A stretch of DNA of 64,000 nucleotides from CAYZJR01 sp964503045 (GCA_964503045.1 CAZCZI010000002.1:121476-185475), one strand, 5' to 3'. Shown: positions 53,826 to 62,880, numbered from the stretch's first letter. Made by a program: numbers and translations. The notes: a model not told the origin generated them from the sequence alone.

Positions 53826-54428
53826 TTGGACTTCCACAAGCTACTCACCATTTTCACGCCAATACAATGGGCGACTCTCATAGTCGTTTTCAGTAGCGTT
53901 GGGTTGGAGGTCTTTTTTAAGTACGTTCCAAAATGGCTCACACTGCCGGCTGCCGTGATTGGCGTTTTGATGAACCTTTACTTCAATGGTCTGATTTTCG
54001 GGCTGCAGTCAATCGCAGCTTGGATTGTAGGAGCCAGCGCAATGATTGCTGCCGGTAGACTGCAACCAACAGGCAAAGGTACCGTACTTCTGCTTGCAGC
54101 AGTGGGAGCCTTTATTGGCGTCGGTGGCGTGCTCGTTGCCTTTGTGTTTTTCATGCTTTTGTGTGGTGTTGTTATGTTAGGAACAGTGATTAGAAACCTC
54201 GTAACAGACGTAATCGGATCACCGGCAGCGCAGACATCAGAAGAAACCGATGATGTAGTGTCAGACGGTTCCTCACTCACCGATCCGGAAACAATCTCTA
54301 ATAACGCCGCCGGTGGAGTTCAATCGCTCTTTAGATTCACGTTGCCCCTATCTCCGGCGATTGCTATTGCTGCGGTGCTTACTCTTTTGTACGAGCGGCA
54401 GACATTATCGCTTTTAGGGCTGAAGTAG
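53826..54428 (+). CDS. CpaA/TadV prepilin-peptidase-like membrane protein without catalytic aspartates
   Basis: A 200-residue hydrophobic protein. The only start in frame is TTG 53826 because a stop lies just upstream; no ribosome site is seen. The segments KYVPKWLTLPAAVIGVLMNL and TGKGTVLLLAAVGAFIGVGG align by eye with IPNxLTLP and GxGDxKLLAALGAFLG of A24 prepilin peptidases. The two catalytic aspartates would be replaced by Glu (LEVFFKYVP) and Thr (GKGT). It may be an inactive membrane partner or only distantly related. Two pilus-type genes (58719 and 62556) lie within 9 kb. Confidence 0.55.
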   Translation: MDFHKLLTIFTPIQWATLIVVFSSVGLEVFFKYVPKWLTLPAAVIGVLMNLYFNGLIFGLQSIAAWIVGASAMIAAGRLQPTGKGTVLLLAAVGAFIGVGGVLVAFVFFMLLCGVVMLGTVIRNLVTDVIGSPAAQTSEETDDVVSDGSSLTDPETISNNAAGGVQSLFRFTLPLSPAIAIAAVLTLLYERQTLSLLGLK

Positions 54429-54510
54429 CGAAATAATCAACGATTTCATACCTGCATTGACGGGCCAACGATTTCCGTCTACCATACATATGGATGTTTC
54501 GCGGGTCTGA

Positions 54511-56898
54511 ATGAAGAAGAAGTCGGTCATTAAGGTTGCGATAACGGAGTTCGCGCTCCCGGTACCGCGTACTGGAAGCATCGAAGTGAATTCAGGGTAT
54601 GGACTTCTTTCGCAAGATGCTCCTGAATCGCATTATGCCTTGCAAAGACAACGCATCGAAAGCATTCCGGGCTATCGGCCGGAAGTCAGGCTCAGCATGT
54701 CTGCAAAAAGCGGAAAGTATGATTTCGCGGTGAGTGGAAGAGCCGATGGTGTGTACGAATCCGGCACCACGTTCGTCGTTGAAGAGATAAAAACTGCTAT
54801 CGACATAAAGCAGCTCGCGCAGCGGTTGAAGGAAGATCGCCATCATCCGTATTGTTTGCAATTGCGAACATACGGCTACTTTCTAATGCGCGACTTGAAG
54901 CTCGAGAGTGAGCCTACTCTTTCATTTTTGCTTGCTTCTTTGTGCGATGGTTCTGTCATTGAAGTTGTCATCGCGCTAGATCTTGAAGACTATGAGGCTT
55001 GGTTTGCGCGACGACTCAAAGATCTCGAATCAGAGACCAAACACCGCCTCGCGCGCGTCGCCAGAAGAGAGAAGGTGGCATCTTCTCTTCAGTTTCCCTT
55101 TGACTCTTATAGAAAAGGTCAAGACGATTTACTGGAATTCGTCAGTGAGTGCACAAGCAGTGGGTCACCATGTATGGTGCAGGCCCCCACTGGACTCGGA
55201 AAGACAATGGCCGTTCTCTTTCCTTCTCTTAAAGACGCCCTGGCACGAGGTCAGCGTTTGGTCTACGTTACACCCAAAAACAGCCAACACGCAATTGCGT
55301 CGCAAGCAATCGAACATCTTAGAAGGTCATCGAGAATCAAAAGTCTGGTACTAACGGCCAAAAGCAAACTGTGTTTGAAGGAAGAACAAATCTGTCATCC
55401 GGAGTACTGCGAATATGCACGCGACTATTACCAAAAAATCTACGAAAACGACCTTCCATCAAAGGTTGCGCGAAAATCTGAAATGACTGCCGACGACTTC
55501 GTCAAGTATGGCAAGAAATACAAAGTTTGCCCGTTTGAACTCTCAATCGATACTCTTGCCGAGGCTGACGTCATAGTTGGCGACTACAACTATGTGTTCT
55601 CTCCTATGGGACTTTTGGGTCGCCTCTCCAGCGTCGACGCCAAAGAATCGGAGCGACCGAACCTAGTCGTCGATGAAGCTCACAATCTGCCGGCTCGATC
55701 GATGAGTTACTATTCAGGCGCTATTTCAACTTCTGAATTGCGAAAGCTGAAACAAGAGATATCTTCGCATGCCAGCAACTCGTCAGCGTTGCAACAAGGA
55801 GTGGGGATTGCAGACGAGTGTCTCAGCTTGGTAGAAACCAGCGTTAAAGCAACTTCGTCAACGAAATCCGACAGCTTTATCTATCTAGACAAATTCACTC
55901 AACTTGATTTGAAACTGCGTGCATTATTGGCTCAGCACCTGGCTTCCGGTAGTCGATCTTCAAACGATGCCTTAGTCGATCTTTGCAACACGTGGTCCCA
56001 TTTCACCTCGGTCATGCAATTCAAAGGAGAACAGTTTTTCAAAACCGGAAAGAGAACTAACGAAGGTTTAGTGTTGAAGGTTACTTGCAGTGACGCCTCC
56101 GAGAAACTAGAAAGAGTCTACGAAGCGTTCTGGAATGTCGTGTTGTTTTCTGCGACTTTAAAGCCTTTTGACTATTACTTGAGTCTGTGCGGTCTGAGTT
56201 CGGAAACCACAAAAATATCCGAGTTTGAATCGCCGTTCTCAAAAAACAATAGAAAACTCTTGGTGATACCGCAGGTGTCGACCAAGTACGAAGATCGCAC
56301 CAAGAACTATGGAAAAATCAAAGATGCGATTCGCCGCATCGTGTTGCAGCGGCAGGGAAATTACTTCGTCTTTCTACCGAGTTTTTCTTTTTTGGAACAT
56401 GTATGCGACCTCGGTGACCTTCCTGGTTTCCAGATTTTGAAACAGCAACCTGAAATGAAACTGGCCCAGGTAAACGAATATTTGCAAATACTTCGAAGTG
56501 CGAACGAGCCGACGATAGTCTTTGCCGTGCAGGGCGGCGTATTTTCAGAAGGGGTCGACTATCCCGGGGATTCTCTAATCGGTGCCATCGTGGTCGGACC
56601 GTCACTTCCGCTTTTCGACGAAGAACGCGAACGCATGCGCGCCTACTATGAAAACAAATACGGTGCCGGCTTCGATTTTGCTTATGTTTATCCTGCAATG
56701 TCGAGGGTTGTGCAGTCGGCGGGGCGCGTAATTCGGTCTGAAAACGACAAAGGTCTGATCGTGCTTATGGATGGCCGATTTTTGTCGGATAGATACGTGA
56801 AAGCAATGCCTCGAGATTGGTATGATGATTCAGTCCGCGAATTGGTTTCCAACCGAATCCTGAGTGACATCCAAGACTTCTGGGGAAGCGGCGCTTGA
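54511..56898 (+). CDS. XPD/DinG-type superfamily 2 helicase with N-terminal PD-(D/E)xK nuclease domain
   Basis: A 795-residue protein. Residues 1-130 look like a Cas4/RecB-type nuclease: GRADG with Asp79, EEIKT with Glu92 and Lys94, and Q117-x3-Y121, the usual order D, ExK, QxxxY. Then follow the XPD-family helicase motifs: Walker A APTGLGKT near 225-232, four cysteines for an iron-sulphur cluster (Cys288, Cys295, Cys300, Cys340), the DEAH box VVDEAHN near 386-392 and the motif VI segment MSRVVQSAGRVIRSE. XPD/DinG helicases unwind DNA 5' to 3' and remove R-loops. The stop overlaps the next start (TTGA). No LexA-like box is seen upstream. Confidence 0.87.
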   Translation: MKKKSVIKVAITEFALPVPRTGSIEVNSGYGLLSQDAPESHYALQRQRIESIPGYRPEVRLSMSAKSGKYDFAVSGRADGVYESGTTFVVEEIKTAIDIKQLAQRLKEDRHHPYCLQLRTYGYFLMRDLKLESEPTLSFLLASLCDGSVIEVVIALDLEDYEAWFARRLKDLESETKHRLARVARREKVASSLQFPFDSYRKGQDDLLEFVSECTSSGSPCMVQAPTGLGKTMAVLFPSLKDALARGQRLVYVTPKNSQHAIASQAIEHLRRSSRIKSLVLTAKSKLCLKEEQICHPEYCEYARDYYQKIYENDLPSKVARKSEMTADDFVKYGKKYKVCPFELSIDTLAEADVIVGDYNYVFSPMGLLGRLSSVDAKESERPNLVVDEAHNLPARSMSYYSGAISTSELRKLKQEISSHASNSSALQQGVGIADECLSLVETSVKATSSTKSDSFIYLDKFTQLDLKLRALLAQHLASGSRSSNDALVDLCNTWSHFTSVMQFKGEQFFKTGKRTNEGLVLKVTCSDASEKLERVYEAFWNVVLFSATLKPFDYYLSLCGLSSETTKISEFESPFSKNNRKLLVIPQVSTKYEDRTKNYGKIKDAIRRIVLQRQGNYFVFLPSFSFLEHVCDLGDLPGFQILKQQPEMKLAQVNEYLQILRSANEPTIVFAVQGGVFSEGVDYPGDSLIGAIVVGPSLPLFDEERERMRAYYENKYGAGFDFAYVYPAMSRVVQSAGRVIRSENDKGLIVLMDGRFLSDRYVKAMPRDWYDDSVRELVSNRILSDIQDFWGSGA

Positions 56899-58598
56899 AA
56901 CTTTTTGAAAAAGAGTTTCTGTTTCTGGATTGCCAGACGACTGGTGCAACCCCTGCGTCTGGAAATCTTTTGGAGATTGCCTGGTGTGTCGCCAGTGCCA
57001 GAGACGGTTATCGCTCGGAAATTAATTCATTCCTTGTACGACAGCCCGAAGACGAACCGATTCCCAAACGAATTGAATTAATCACGGGCATCACCAACGA
57101 TCATATGGTCGAGTCTGTTGGTGCTGACGCGGTCTATAAGGCCCTTTCCAAAGCGATAATGGAACAGCGAGTTCTGACGCGAGGTATTGCACACTATGCC
57201 AGATTTGAAACACCATTTCTTCTGCATTTAGCCAAAGAGCATGGGGCAAGCGAAGCGCTTCCGATACCTCTTTTATGCACATGTGAAATTGCAAAGCGGC
57301 TGTTTCCCAATGTTCCTTCAAGAGGTATTCGCGCATTGGCAGGCTACTTAGGTGCTCCGCTAACCGAGATGAAACGCTCTTCGTGTCATGTTGCCGCGAC
57401 ATTTTTAATTTGGAAAGAGATTGAAAAAAAGTTGCGTGACATTGGATTGACGACACTTGAGGATGTGGAAGAGTGGTTGAGCACATCCAAGGCACCAAAG
57501 CGTCAGAAGTATGAGTTTGCTCTGGATAAGGTGAAACGGCTCAACATGCCCGATTGCCCTGGTGTCTATAGGATGTTGAACAGCAAAGAACGAGTTCTAT
57601 ATGTGGGTAAGGCAACGTCTCTAAGAAGCAGAGTAAACAGCTACTTTCGCGGCAAAAAAGGGCGCGACCGCAAGATGGAGATGCTTGCGCAAGTGGCGAA
57701 TATTGCTTATACGGAATGCCAAACGCCTCTAGAAGCCGCACTTTTAGAGAGCGACGAGATCAAACGACTTGATCCCCCGTACAACTATCATCTAAAAGTC
57801 GGTGGCAGGCGCGTGGCGTTTTACAATCGATCGTTTACATCGATGTCGTTTAATCGTGATGATGAACACTTCATCGGACCGTTCGGCAGCGAACATGCAC
57901 TAATGCCTGTGTTGTTGTTGGCGCGCGGCGTTGCAAATGGTCTTGAGTCTGAAATTACTCTTAGCCCTATGATTTTCTATCAACACATAGAAGAAGAATT
58001 GCTCGTACCAGGACTACGAATTTTCTGCGAAAGACACAATTTGGATCTCTCGCGAACCAATAACGTAAGATCTCTTCTTGCACTTGGTTTGAAATTCTAT
58101 CGTGAAGCCGTGCGCGAGGAGAGGGCGCTGGCGCTGCAAGCCCTTGAACGCGAACAGCAGCTAGAGTCGGTTTCCGAAGTTGAAGAGCAGGCTGCAGAAG
58201 ATATTGAAGAAGATATTGAAGAAGAAGTCGAGAAAGAACTCACTGCAGAAGATGTCGCGGGTAAGTACAAATCTATGTTGATGCGAAATGCTTGTGCTTA
58301 TCTACACACACAGGCTCTTACTTCGCTTATGAACTCCAAGATTTCCTTTGTTGATGGCGGTAGCAAGCGTGTTTTGACAGTGCGCGATGGAGTCGTTGAA
58401 GTGAAAGGGGAAGAAGAGTTGAGCAATGTCGCACAGTTGTTTGCTGTGTATCACGCGCAAAACACCTATGCAAAGAACCTTGGTACTTACGATCGCATGC
58501 GCGTGCTTTTGACCGAGTTGGTGCGCGTTCGCCAAGAAGGCGGAAACGTACAGGTGATGCCTAAACTCAGCACTTACGTAATGAATTGTGAAGCGTAG
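56895..58598 (+). CDS. DnaQ-like exonuclease domain fused to UvrC-type GIY-YIG nuclease
   Basis: A 567-residue protein from TTG 56895, overlapping the helicase stop, so translation is coupled. Residues 5-180 form a DEDDh exonuclease fold, but the motifs are changed: LDCQTTG (Asp12, with Gln14 where Glu is usual), AHYARFE (Glu105 for Asp) and SCHVAATF (Thr169 for Asp). Residues 220-300 are a GIY-YIG endonuclease: CPGVYRML, VLYVGKATSLRSRVNSYF with Arg245, and a glutamate in LEAALLESDE. The remainder includes a long acidic coiled segment (about 410-455). Fusions of this kind occur in actinobacterial Cho/UvrC-like repair proteins. It probably acts with the helicase. Confidence 0.85.
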   Translation: MKLFEKEFLFLDCQTTGATPASGNLLEIAWCVASARDGYRSEINSFLVRQPEDEPIPKRIELITGITNDHMVESVGADAVYKALSKAIMEQRVLTRGIAHYARFETPFLLHLAKEHGASEALPIPLLCTCEIAKRLFPNVPSRGIRALAGYLGAPLTEMKRSSCHVAATFLIWKEIEKKLRDIGLTTLEDVEEWLSTSKAPKRQKYEFALDKVKRLNMPDCPGVYRMLNSKERVLYVGKATSLRSRVNSYFRGKKGRDRKMEMLAQVANIAYTECQTPLEAALLESDEIKRLDPPYNYHLKVGGRRVAFYNRSFTSMSFNRDDEHFIGPFGSEHALMPVLLLARGVANGLESEITLSPMIFYQHIEEELLVPGLRIFCERHNLDLSRTNNVRSLLALGLKFYREAVREERALALQALEREQQLESVSEVEEQAAEDIEEDIEEEVEKELTAEDVAGKYKSMLMRNACAYLHTQALTSLMNSKISFVDGGSKRVLTVRDGVVEVKGEEELSNVAQLFAVYHAQNTYAKNLGTYDRMRVLLTELVRVRQEGGNVQVMPKLSTYVMNCEA

Positions 58599-58718
58599 CA
58601 CCGGCATTTTCACGCGGTAAATCCTTGACACCGGGTTTTCCCTAGTGTGGCGAACTCGACCTTGTGAGTAGATGGGTATGGTTAGTCTTTCTCCCGCACT
58701 TCCCGCAGGAGCAGTTTA

Positions 58719-59690
58719 ATGAATCCATTTCGTGCTTTAATGTTTACTTTATCCCGCATACCACCAGCGTTTATGCTGGCTGGAATTGTTGGTCTGGCCG
58801 TTATGGTCAGCCTGATGGTGGCAGACAAATTCAATCAACATACAAAAGCTCTTGAAGACAAAGAGAAAGAAATGAGTGAAAAACTCAATCGCATGGGCAC
58901 TGTAGTCTATGCAATCAAAGATGTAAAAGAAGGTGACACAATTCCTTCAGATGCTCTGGAAGAAAAGAAAATCGAAGCGTCAAAAGTACCTCAAGATGCT
59001 CTCTCTTCCACAAGTTTGGCCACAGGACGTACTGCCAAATACGGAATCTCTCAAGGACACATCGTGTCGCAACACGATCTGGCACCGGCGGGACTTAAAC
59101 TTGGATTTGAATCAAGACTTAAAGAAGGTTATCGCGCCATCACATTTGGTGTTGATGGCAACACAGGCGTCGCTGGTTTTGTTAATCCGCAAAGTCGTGT
59201 AGATATTCTATCTATGGTTGGCACTGGGGTCGATACCAAGGTGGCAGCTATTCTTTCTGATGTTGAAGTGATCGCAGTCGGTCAGGTGTTTCAAAAGACA
59301 TCCGGCGACACCAGCGCGATGCCCAGCAGCTCGGTTACCGTTGCCGTGTCACCGGAAGATGGCGGCAAACTAATCAAAGCAGTTGCGGCCAGCAAACTCT
59401 ATCTTGCTTTGAGAAACAGCAACGATCACACTCCATTGGCCACGGTTGATGTTACTCAACTTTTCAACAAAGGAAAAGTTTTGGCACTGCATTCGATGGA
59501 TGAACCATCGGTGAGCATGGCATTGCCGCCTCCTCCATCAGCAGCCTCTCCGCCGCCATTGCCGACGTTCCCCACTTTGCCCGGGCAAGAAATGGCGAAC
59601 CAATCAGCGGTGGCTCCTATTGCTCCGCCCCACGAAATCGAAATTTGGTCCGGCAGCAGAAAGGATGTTGCGGTAGTCCCGAAGAGTTAA
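58719..59690 (+). CDS. cpaB: Flp/Tad pilus assembly protein CpaB (SAF domain)
   Basis: A 323-residue protein from ATG 58719 (AGGAG eight nt upstream). One membrane helix (about residues 14-37) is followed by a short coiled segment and a SAF domain (about 60-125): VVYAIKDVKEGDTIPSDALE and TGRTAKYGISQGHIVSQHDL. The C-terminal RcpC-like part contains YRAITFGVDGNTGVAGFVNP and SRVDILSMVG. In Tad systems CpaB works with the secretin in the periplasm. The last 70 residues are Pro-rich. The other tad genes are not beside it; a Flp-type pilin lies at 62556. Confidence 0.9.
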   Translation: MNPFRALMFTLSRIPPAFMLAGIVGLAVMVSLMVADKFNQHTKALEDKEKEMSEKLNRMGTVVYAIKDVKEGDTIPSDALEEKKIEASKVPQDALSSTSLATGRTAKYGISQGHIVSQHDLAPAGLKLGFESRLKEGYRAITFGVDGNTGVAGFVNPQSRVDILSMVGTGVDTKVAAILSDVEVIAVGQVFQKTSGDTSAMPSSSVTVAVSPEDGGKLIKAVAASKLYLALRNSNDHTPLATVDVTQLFNKGKVLALHSMDEPSVSMALPPPPSAASPPPLPTFPTLPGQEMANQSAVAPIAPPHEIEIWSGSRKDVAVVPKS

Positions 59691-59751
59691 TCACACGCAC
59701 AAAAAAGGAAACTGGTAGGGCCTCTGCGCAAGCGGGGGCTTTGCTGCACCT

Positions 59752-60537
59752 TTATTTCGCCAACAGTTCAGCTACTGCCTGACCGACGCCGGCTCCCGAT
59801 GCGGGATTTTGCCCGGTAACCAACTTCCCATCGACAACAACCTTTGCTTGAAACGGTGGTGATTTTGAATAAGACGCGCCTAATTGTTTCAACTTTTGTT
59901 CTAGAGAGAAAGGCATCACTTTTGTCAGTTGAACTTTTGCTTCTTCCTCATCGGAAAATCCAGTCACTTTCTTGCCATTGACCAGGTTCTTTCCATTAGA
60001 CAATTTCGCGTTGACGAATGCCGAAGGACCATGACAGAGAGCAGCTACCACTCCGCCTTTTTCATAGATTGTTTTTATCACCTTCGCAACATCTTTGTCT
60101 TCTGGAAAATCCCACATCGTTCCATGCCCACCTGCAAAAATTATTGCATCATATTTAGTGGCATCGATTTTTGCTATCGGCAAGGTCTGGTTGAGTTTGG
60201 CTGCCAGCTTTGTATCGGCCATAAACTTCCGATTTTGTTCGTCGCTCAAATCCCAGCTTTTCTCATCAATTGGCGCATTGCCGCCTGAGATGCTGGCGAA
60301 GTCGACTGTGACCGCCTTGTTTTTTGTTAGTACGAAATACGGGTGGGTCACTTCGCTTAGATAGTAGCCTGTCTTCTTTCCCGTATCTCCCAACCTGAAG
60401 TGGCTGGTCACGACGATCAAAACTCGAGTCGTCTTTGGCTGAACCTTCTGAACCGTCTTGTCCGCCATTGTCGGAAGTCCAATCTGCAGGATCACCAAAA
60501 GAAACAAAGTGCAGCCGAGCAATGAAAGTCTTCTCAT
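59752..60537 (-). CDS. Secreted DJ-1/PfpI-family protein
   Basis: About 261 residues from ATG 60537 (GAGG nine nt upstream; the longer frame to TTG 60564 is less likely). An N-terminal hydrophobic helix looks like a signal peptide. The core matches class I glutamine-amidotransferase-like DJ-1/Hsp31 proteins: RVLIVVTSHFRLGDTGKKTG, IIFAGGHGTMWDFP and the nucleophile elbow ALCHGPSA with the family cysteine. Members act as glyoxalases, chaperones or peptidases; which activity applies cannot be read. Export is unusual for this family. Confidence 0.87.
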   Translation of the reverse strand: MRRLSLLGCTLFLLVILQIGLPTMADKTVQKVQPKTTRVLIVVTSHFRLGDTGKKTGYYLSEVTHPYFVLTKNKAVTVDFASISGGNAPIDEKSWDLSDEQNRKFMADTKLAAKLNQTLPIAKIDATKYDAIIFAGGHGTMWDFPEDKDVAKVIKTIYEKGGVVAALCHGPSAFVNAKLSNGKNLVNGKKVTGFSDEEEAKVQLTKVMPFSLEQKLKQLGASYSKSPPFQAKVVVDGKLVTGQNPASGAGVGQAVAELLAK

Positions 60538-60665
60538 CGAACCAGTCCTCGAGGAAAACGCCAACTAAATTTAGCGCCTGCAGCTTTCCTTGTAAACAAG
60601 TTAGTGCAGTTATGGGGTTGTAACCGCAGTACAATATTGCCGGTATCAACTCGAATCAAACAGAC

Positions 60666-61742
60666 ATGGCCACACGCACAATCAAATTTGGCAATCGAGA
60701 ATCGATTGGAACGGTGAACTTCTTTCGCGAAGAGTTTCTGCCGGAAAGTGGCGTTGAGGCGGTCGGTCAAGTGGTGGTCCCGGAATATGCGAATGTTGAG
60801 CTCGATGTTTACGAAGATGCTGATCTTTCAAGTTTGTTGCAACTGCAGGGCACTGACATTCAATCGCTAATTGTCAGCGGTGCCTTCACAGATGATGATG
60901 CGCAATATCTGGCGAATTTGAGCGGACTAGAACTACTTGATTTGACATCCACTGACATCAGCGATCGTGGTGTTGAGCAGGCAATAGAACATTTGAAGGG
61001 TCTTACGAGCTTGTCTTTGGCATGGACTAAAGTGGGGTCATCCGGCTTGGCCAAGCTCAGTGCATGCAAGACATTGCAAGACCTACAGTTGATGGGACTC
61101 AAATTTCATAAGGGCGATCTGCGTTTTCTCGAGCAACTGCCGAATTTGGCTACATTAGACTTGACCGAGTCCGGAGTTAGCGATCAGGACTTTATCGACA
61201 TCTGCAAAGTCTCTTCTTTGAAGACATTGCTTGTCTGCGAAACGAAAATCGGCGATGGCGCTATGACCGAAATTTCGAAACTTTCAAGGCTGGAGGAATT
61301 TTTTGCACCACACACGCATCTTGGCGATCGCTCCTTGAGTGCAATTGGTGGGTTGAAGAAACTCGAGTATCTCAACTTGGCCATGACAAAGGTGAGTGAC
61401 GCAGGGTTGAAAGCCCTTGAGCAGTCAAATCTCACTCAGTTGATTTTGGCGTACACTAATGTGCATGATGCGGGGTTAGTCAACATCGGAAAAATCAATT
61501 CATTGAGAAATCTAGATCTGGAAGGAACTCGCATCACGAGCAATGGATTGGCTCATTTGACTGATTTGTCGAATTTGAACTATCTCAACCTTTCGAAGAC
61601 GAGTATCGATGATGGATGTGTTGGTCATATTGGCAAACTGAAGTCGCTAGACAGGCTTGGTCTGCGGTCTTGCAAGGTCTCTGACAAAGCCTTGGCCCGA
61701 ATCAAACACGACAACAAATCAGTCGTGCTGTTTGTCCAGTAG
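60666..61742 (+). CDS. Leucine-rich repeat protein
   Basis: A 358-residue protein. After an N-terminal region of about 65 residues without similarity, nine or ten leucine-rich repeats of 23-24 residues run to the end, for example LEYLNLAMTKVSDAGLKAL, LRNLDLEGTRITSNGLAHL and LNYLNLSKTSIDDGCVGHI. The consensus LxxLxLxxTxVxDxGLxxL is the type common in planctomycetes and related bacteria. No signal peptide or membrane segment is present. It is probably a protein-binding module. A 16-bp tandem repeat crosses the stop codon. Confidence 0.87.
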   Translation: MATRTIKFGNRESIGTVNFFREEFLPESGVEAVGQVVVPEYANVELDVYEDADLSSLLQLQGTDIQSLIVSGAFTDDDAQYLANLSGLELLDLTSTDISDRGVEQAIEHLKGLTSLSLAWTKVGSSGLAKLSACKTLQDLQLMGLKFHKGDLRFLEQLPNLATLDLTESGVSDQDFIDICKVSSLKTLLVCETKIGDGAMTEISKLSRLEEFFAPHTHLGDRSLSAIGGLKKLEYLNLAMTKVSDAGLKALEQSNLTQLILAYTNVHDAGLVNIGKINSLRNLDLEGTRITSNGLAHLTDLSNLNYLNLSKTSIDDGCVGHIGKLKSLDRLGLRSCKVSDKALARIKHDNKSVVLFVQ

Positions 61743-61780
61743 TTGAATTGTCCAGTAATTGAATCATCCAGTAATTGAAT
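61733..61780. repeat. 16-bp tandem repeat across the LRR-gene stop codon
   Basis: Three units based on TGTCCAGTAATTGAAT lie at 61733-61748, 61749-61764 and 61765-61780 with one to two changes each. The stop codon TAG of the LRR gene is inside the first unit. Confidence 0.9.
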
Positions 61781-61790
61781 TAGTGTATGG

Positions 61791-62309
61791 TTATCGCTGT
61801 TTGGCGCGTTCTTCTCTGATTGCCGTCATATACCAGATGATGTTTTCCTTCTGCTGATCGGTCGGAGAGCAACGAATGGCAAAGGCAAACTGGCGGCTGG
61901 CCTCGTCAAGTCTTCGTTCTTCAAACATCAAGACACCAAGGCTGTATCGGTAGGCGCAACAGTTAGGCTCTATCTCAAGGGCTTTGTTGAGCATGTTTTC
62001 GGCCGGCACGAACTCTTTTTTCTTGAAGAAACAGGTGCCCAGGTGATAGAAGAAAGCGGAGTCAAAGGGGTATGTATTTACCGCGCTCTTGAAGCGTTTG
62101 ATGGCATCGTCATAGTATTCCTGGTCTTCCAGCTGTACTCCTGCTTCATAGTCGCCCCAAGCGGCCTGCCATGCTTCGAAGCTGCCATGCATGGGAAACT
62201 TGCCGGCAGAATCTGACTGGGCTTTTGGTGCAATCGCAAAAATGAGAACCAAGGCGAGCAGTGAGGTCCTAAGCCAGTTTAGAAGATACCTAATTGGCTT
62301 GTTTTCCAT
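61791..62309 (-). CDS. Small secreted TPR protein
   Basis: A 172-residue protein from ATG 62309 (AGAGG seven nt upstream). A signal helix (WLRTSLLALVLIFAIAPKAQ) is followed by two to three TPRs: YEAGVQLEDQEYYDDAIKRF, HLGTCFFKKKEFVPAENMLN and SLGVLMFEERRLDEASRQFA. It is convergent with the LRR gene. Function unknown; probably a periplasmic adaptor. Confidence 0.8.
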   Translation of the reverse strand: MENKPIRYLLNWLRTSLLALVLIFAIAPKAQSDSAGKFPMHGSFEAWQAAWGDYEAGVQLEDQEYYDDAIKRFKSAVNTYPFDSAFFYHLGTCFFKKKEFVPAENMLNKALEIEPNCCAYRYSLGVLMFEERRLDEASRQFAFAIRCSPTDQQKENIIWYMTAIREERAKQR

Positions 62310-62555
62310 AGCACCACCTCTGGCTGGCTGCTCGATTCATTTATGCCCTGGCAAGCATGGGTGTAACACATCGGCTACAGGCGCATGCTAAGTTCTGCGC
62401 TTTGACCTAGGTTTCGTGGCTAAGAATCTCAAAAAAACATGGCAATATCGTGAAAACTACGTATTTCTCGCGTTGTCACCTTCATTAAACACTCATATAC
62501 TTAGGGCGCTGGGAAACAACTCTATTTTGAACCCGAACCGAACGAGGATCCTCAG

Positions 62556-62774
62556 ATGAACAACTTGAATAAGGCATTTAATCAGTTCGTGCACGAGGAA
62601 GGCGGCGACGGGTCTATCGAGCACGGTGCAACGATTCTCCTCTGGGCAGCTGCCTTTGGAGTAGTGTTTATGTGCTTCCATAACTCAATTGGCGTGATTG
62701 TCAATACAATAGCCGGTCACTTCTCCAAGCATCTCAACGACATCGCCACAGCGACTGTGAAGCAAGGCATGTAG
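62556..62774 (+). CDS. Flp-type pilin-like protein
   Basis: A 72-residue protein from ATG 62556 (GAGG eight nt upstream). The N-terminus fits a Flp/Fap prepilin: a short hydrophilic leader, a glycine (Gly17) and then DGSIEHG, with Glu22 at position +5 of the mature form as in the family's G-xxxx-E-Y rule, but His in place of Tyr. One long hydrophobic helix follows (ATILLWAAAFGVVFMCFHNS), and a hydrophilic end. Such pilins form Tad pili after cleavage by a prepilin peptidase. The gene stands alone. Confidence 0.7.
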   Translation: MNNLNKAFNQFVHEEGGDGSIEHGATILLWAAAFGVVFMCFHNSIGVIVNTIAGHFSKHLNDIATATVKQGM

Positions 62775-62880
62775 CCACTGACTCGGACTTGAAACTCAGC
62801 CTTCACCAGCAGCGTGACACAATCTAGAGCGTCCCATAAAAGAGGAACAGAGGGAGCGATTACTCCCCCTGCTCTGAGGA

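Noticed and set aside
58624..58660. Promoter for cpaB starting with a perfect TTGACA
   Set aside because: TTGACA is at 58625, but no acceptable -10 hexamer follows at 16-18 bp.
14396..61332. HIP1 (GCGATCGC) enrichment as in many cyanobacteria
   Set aside because: I noticed only a few scattered copies (near 14396, 42003, 47612 and 61325), not the high density of HIP1-rich cyanobacterial genomes.
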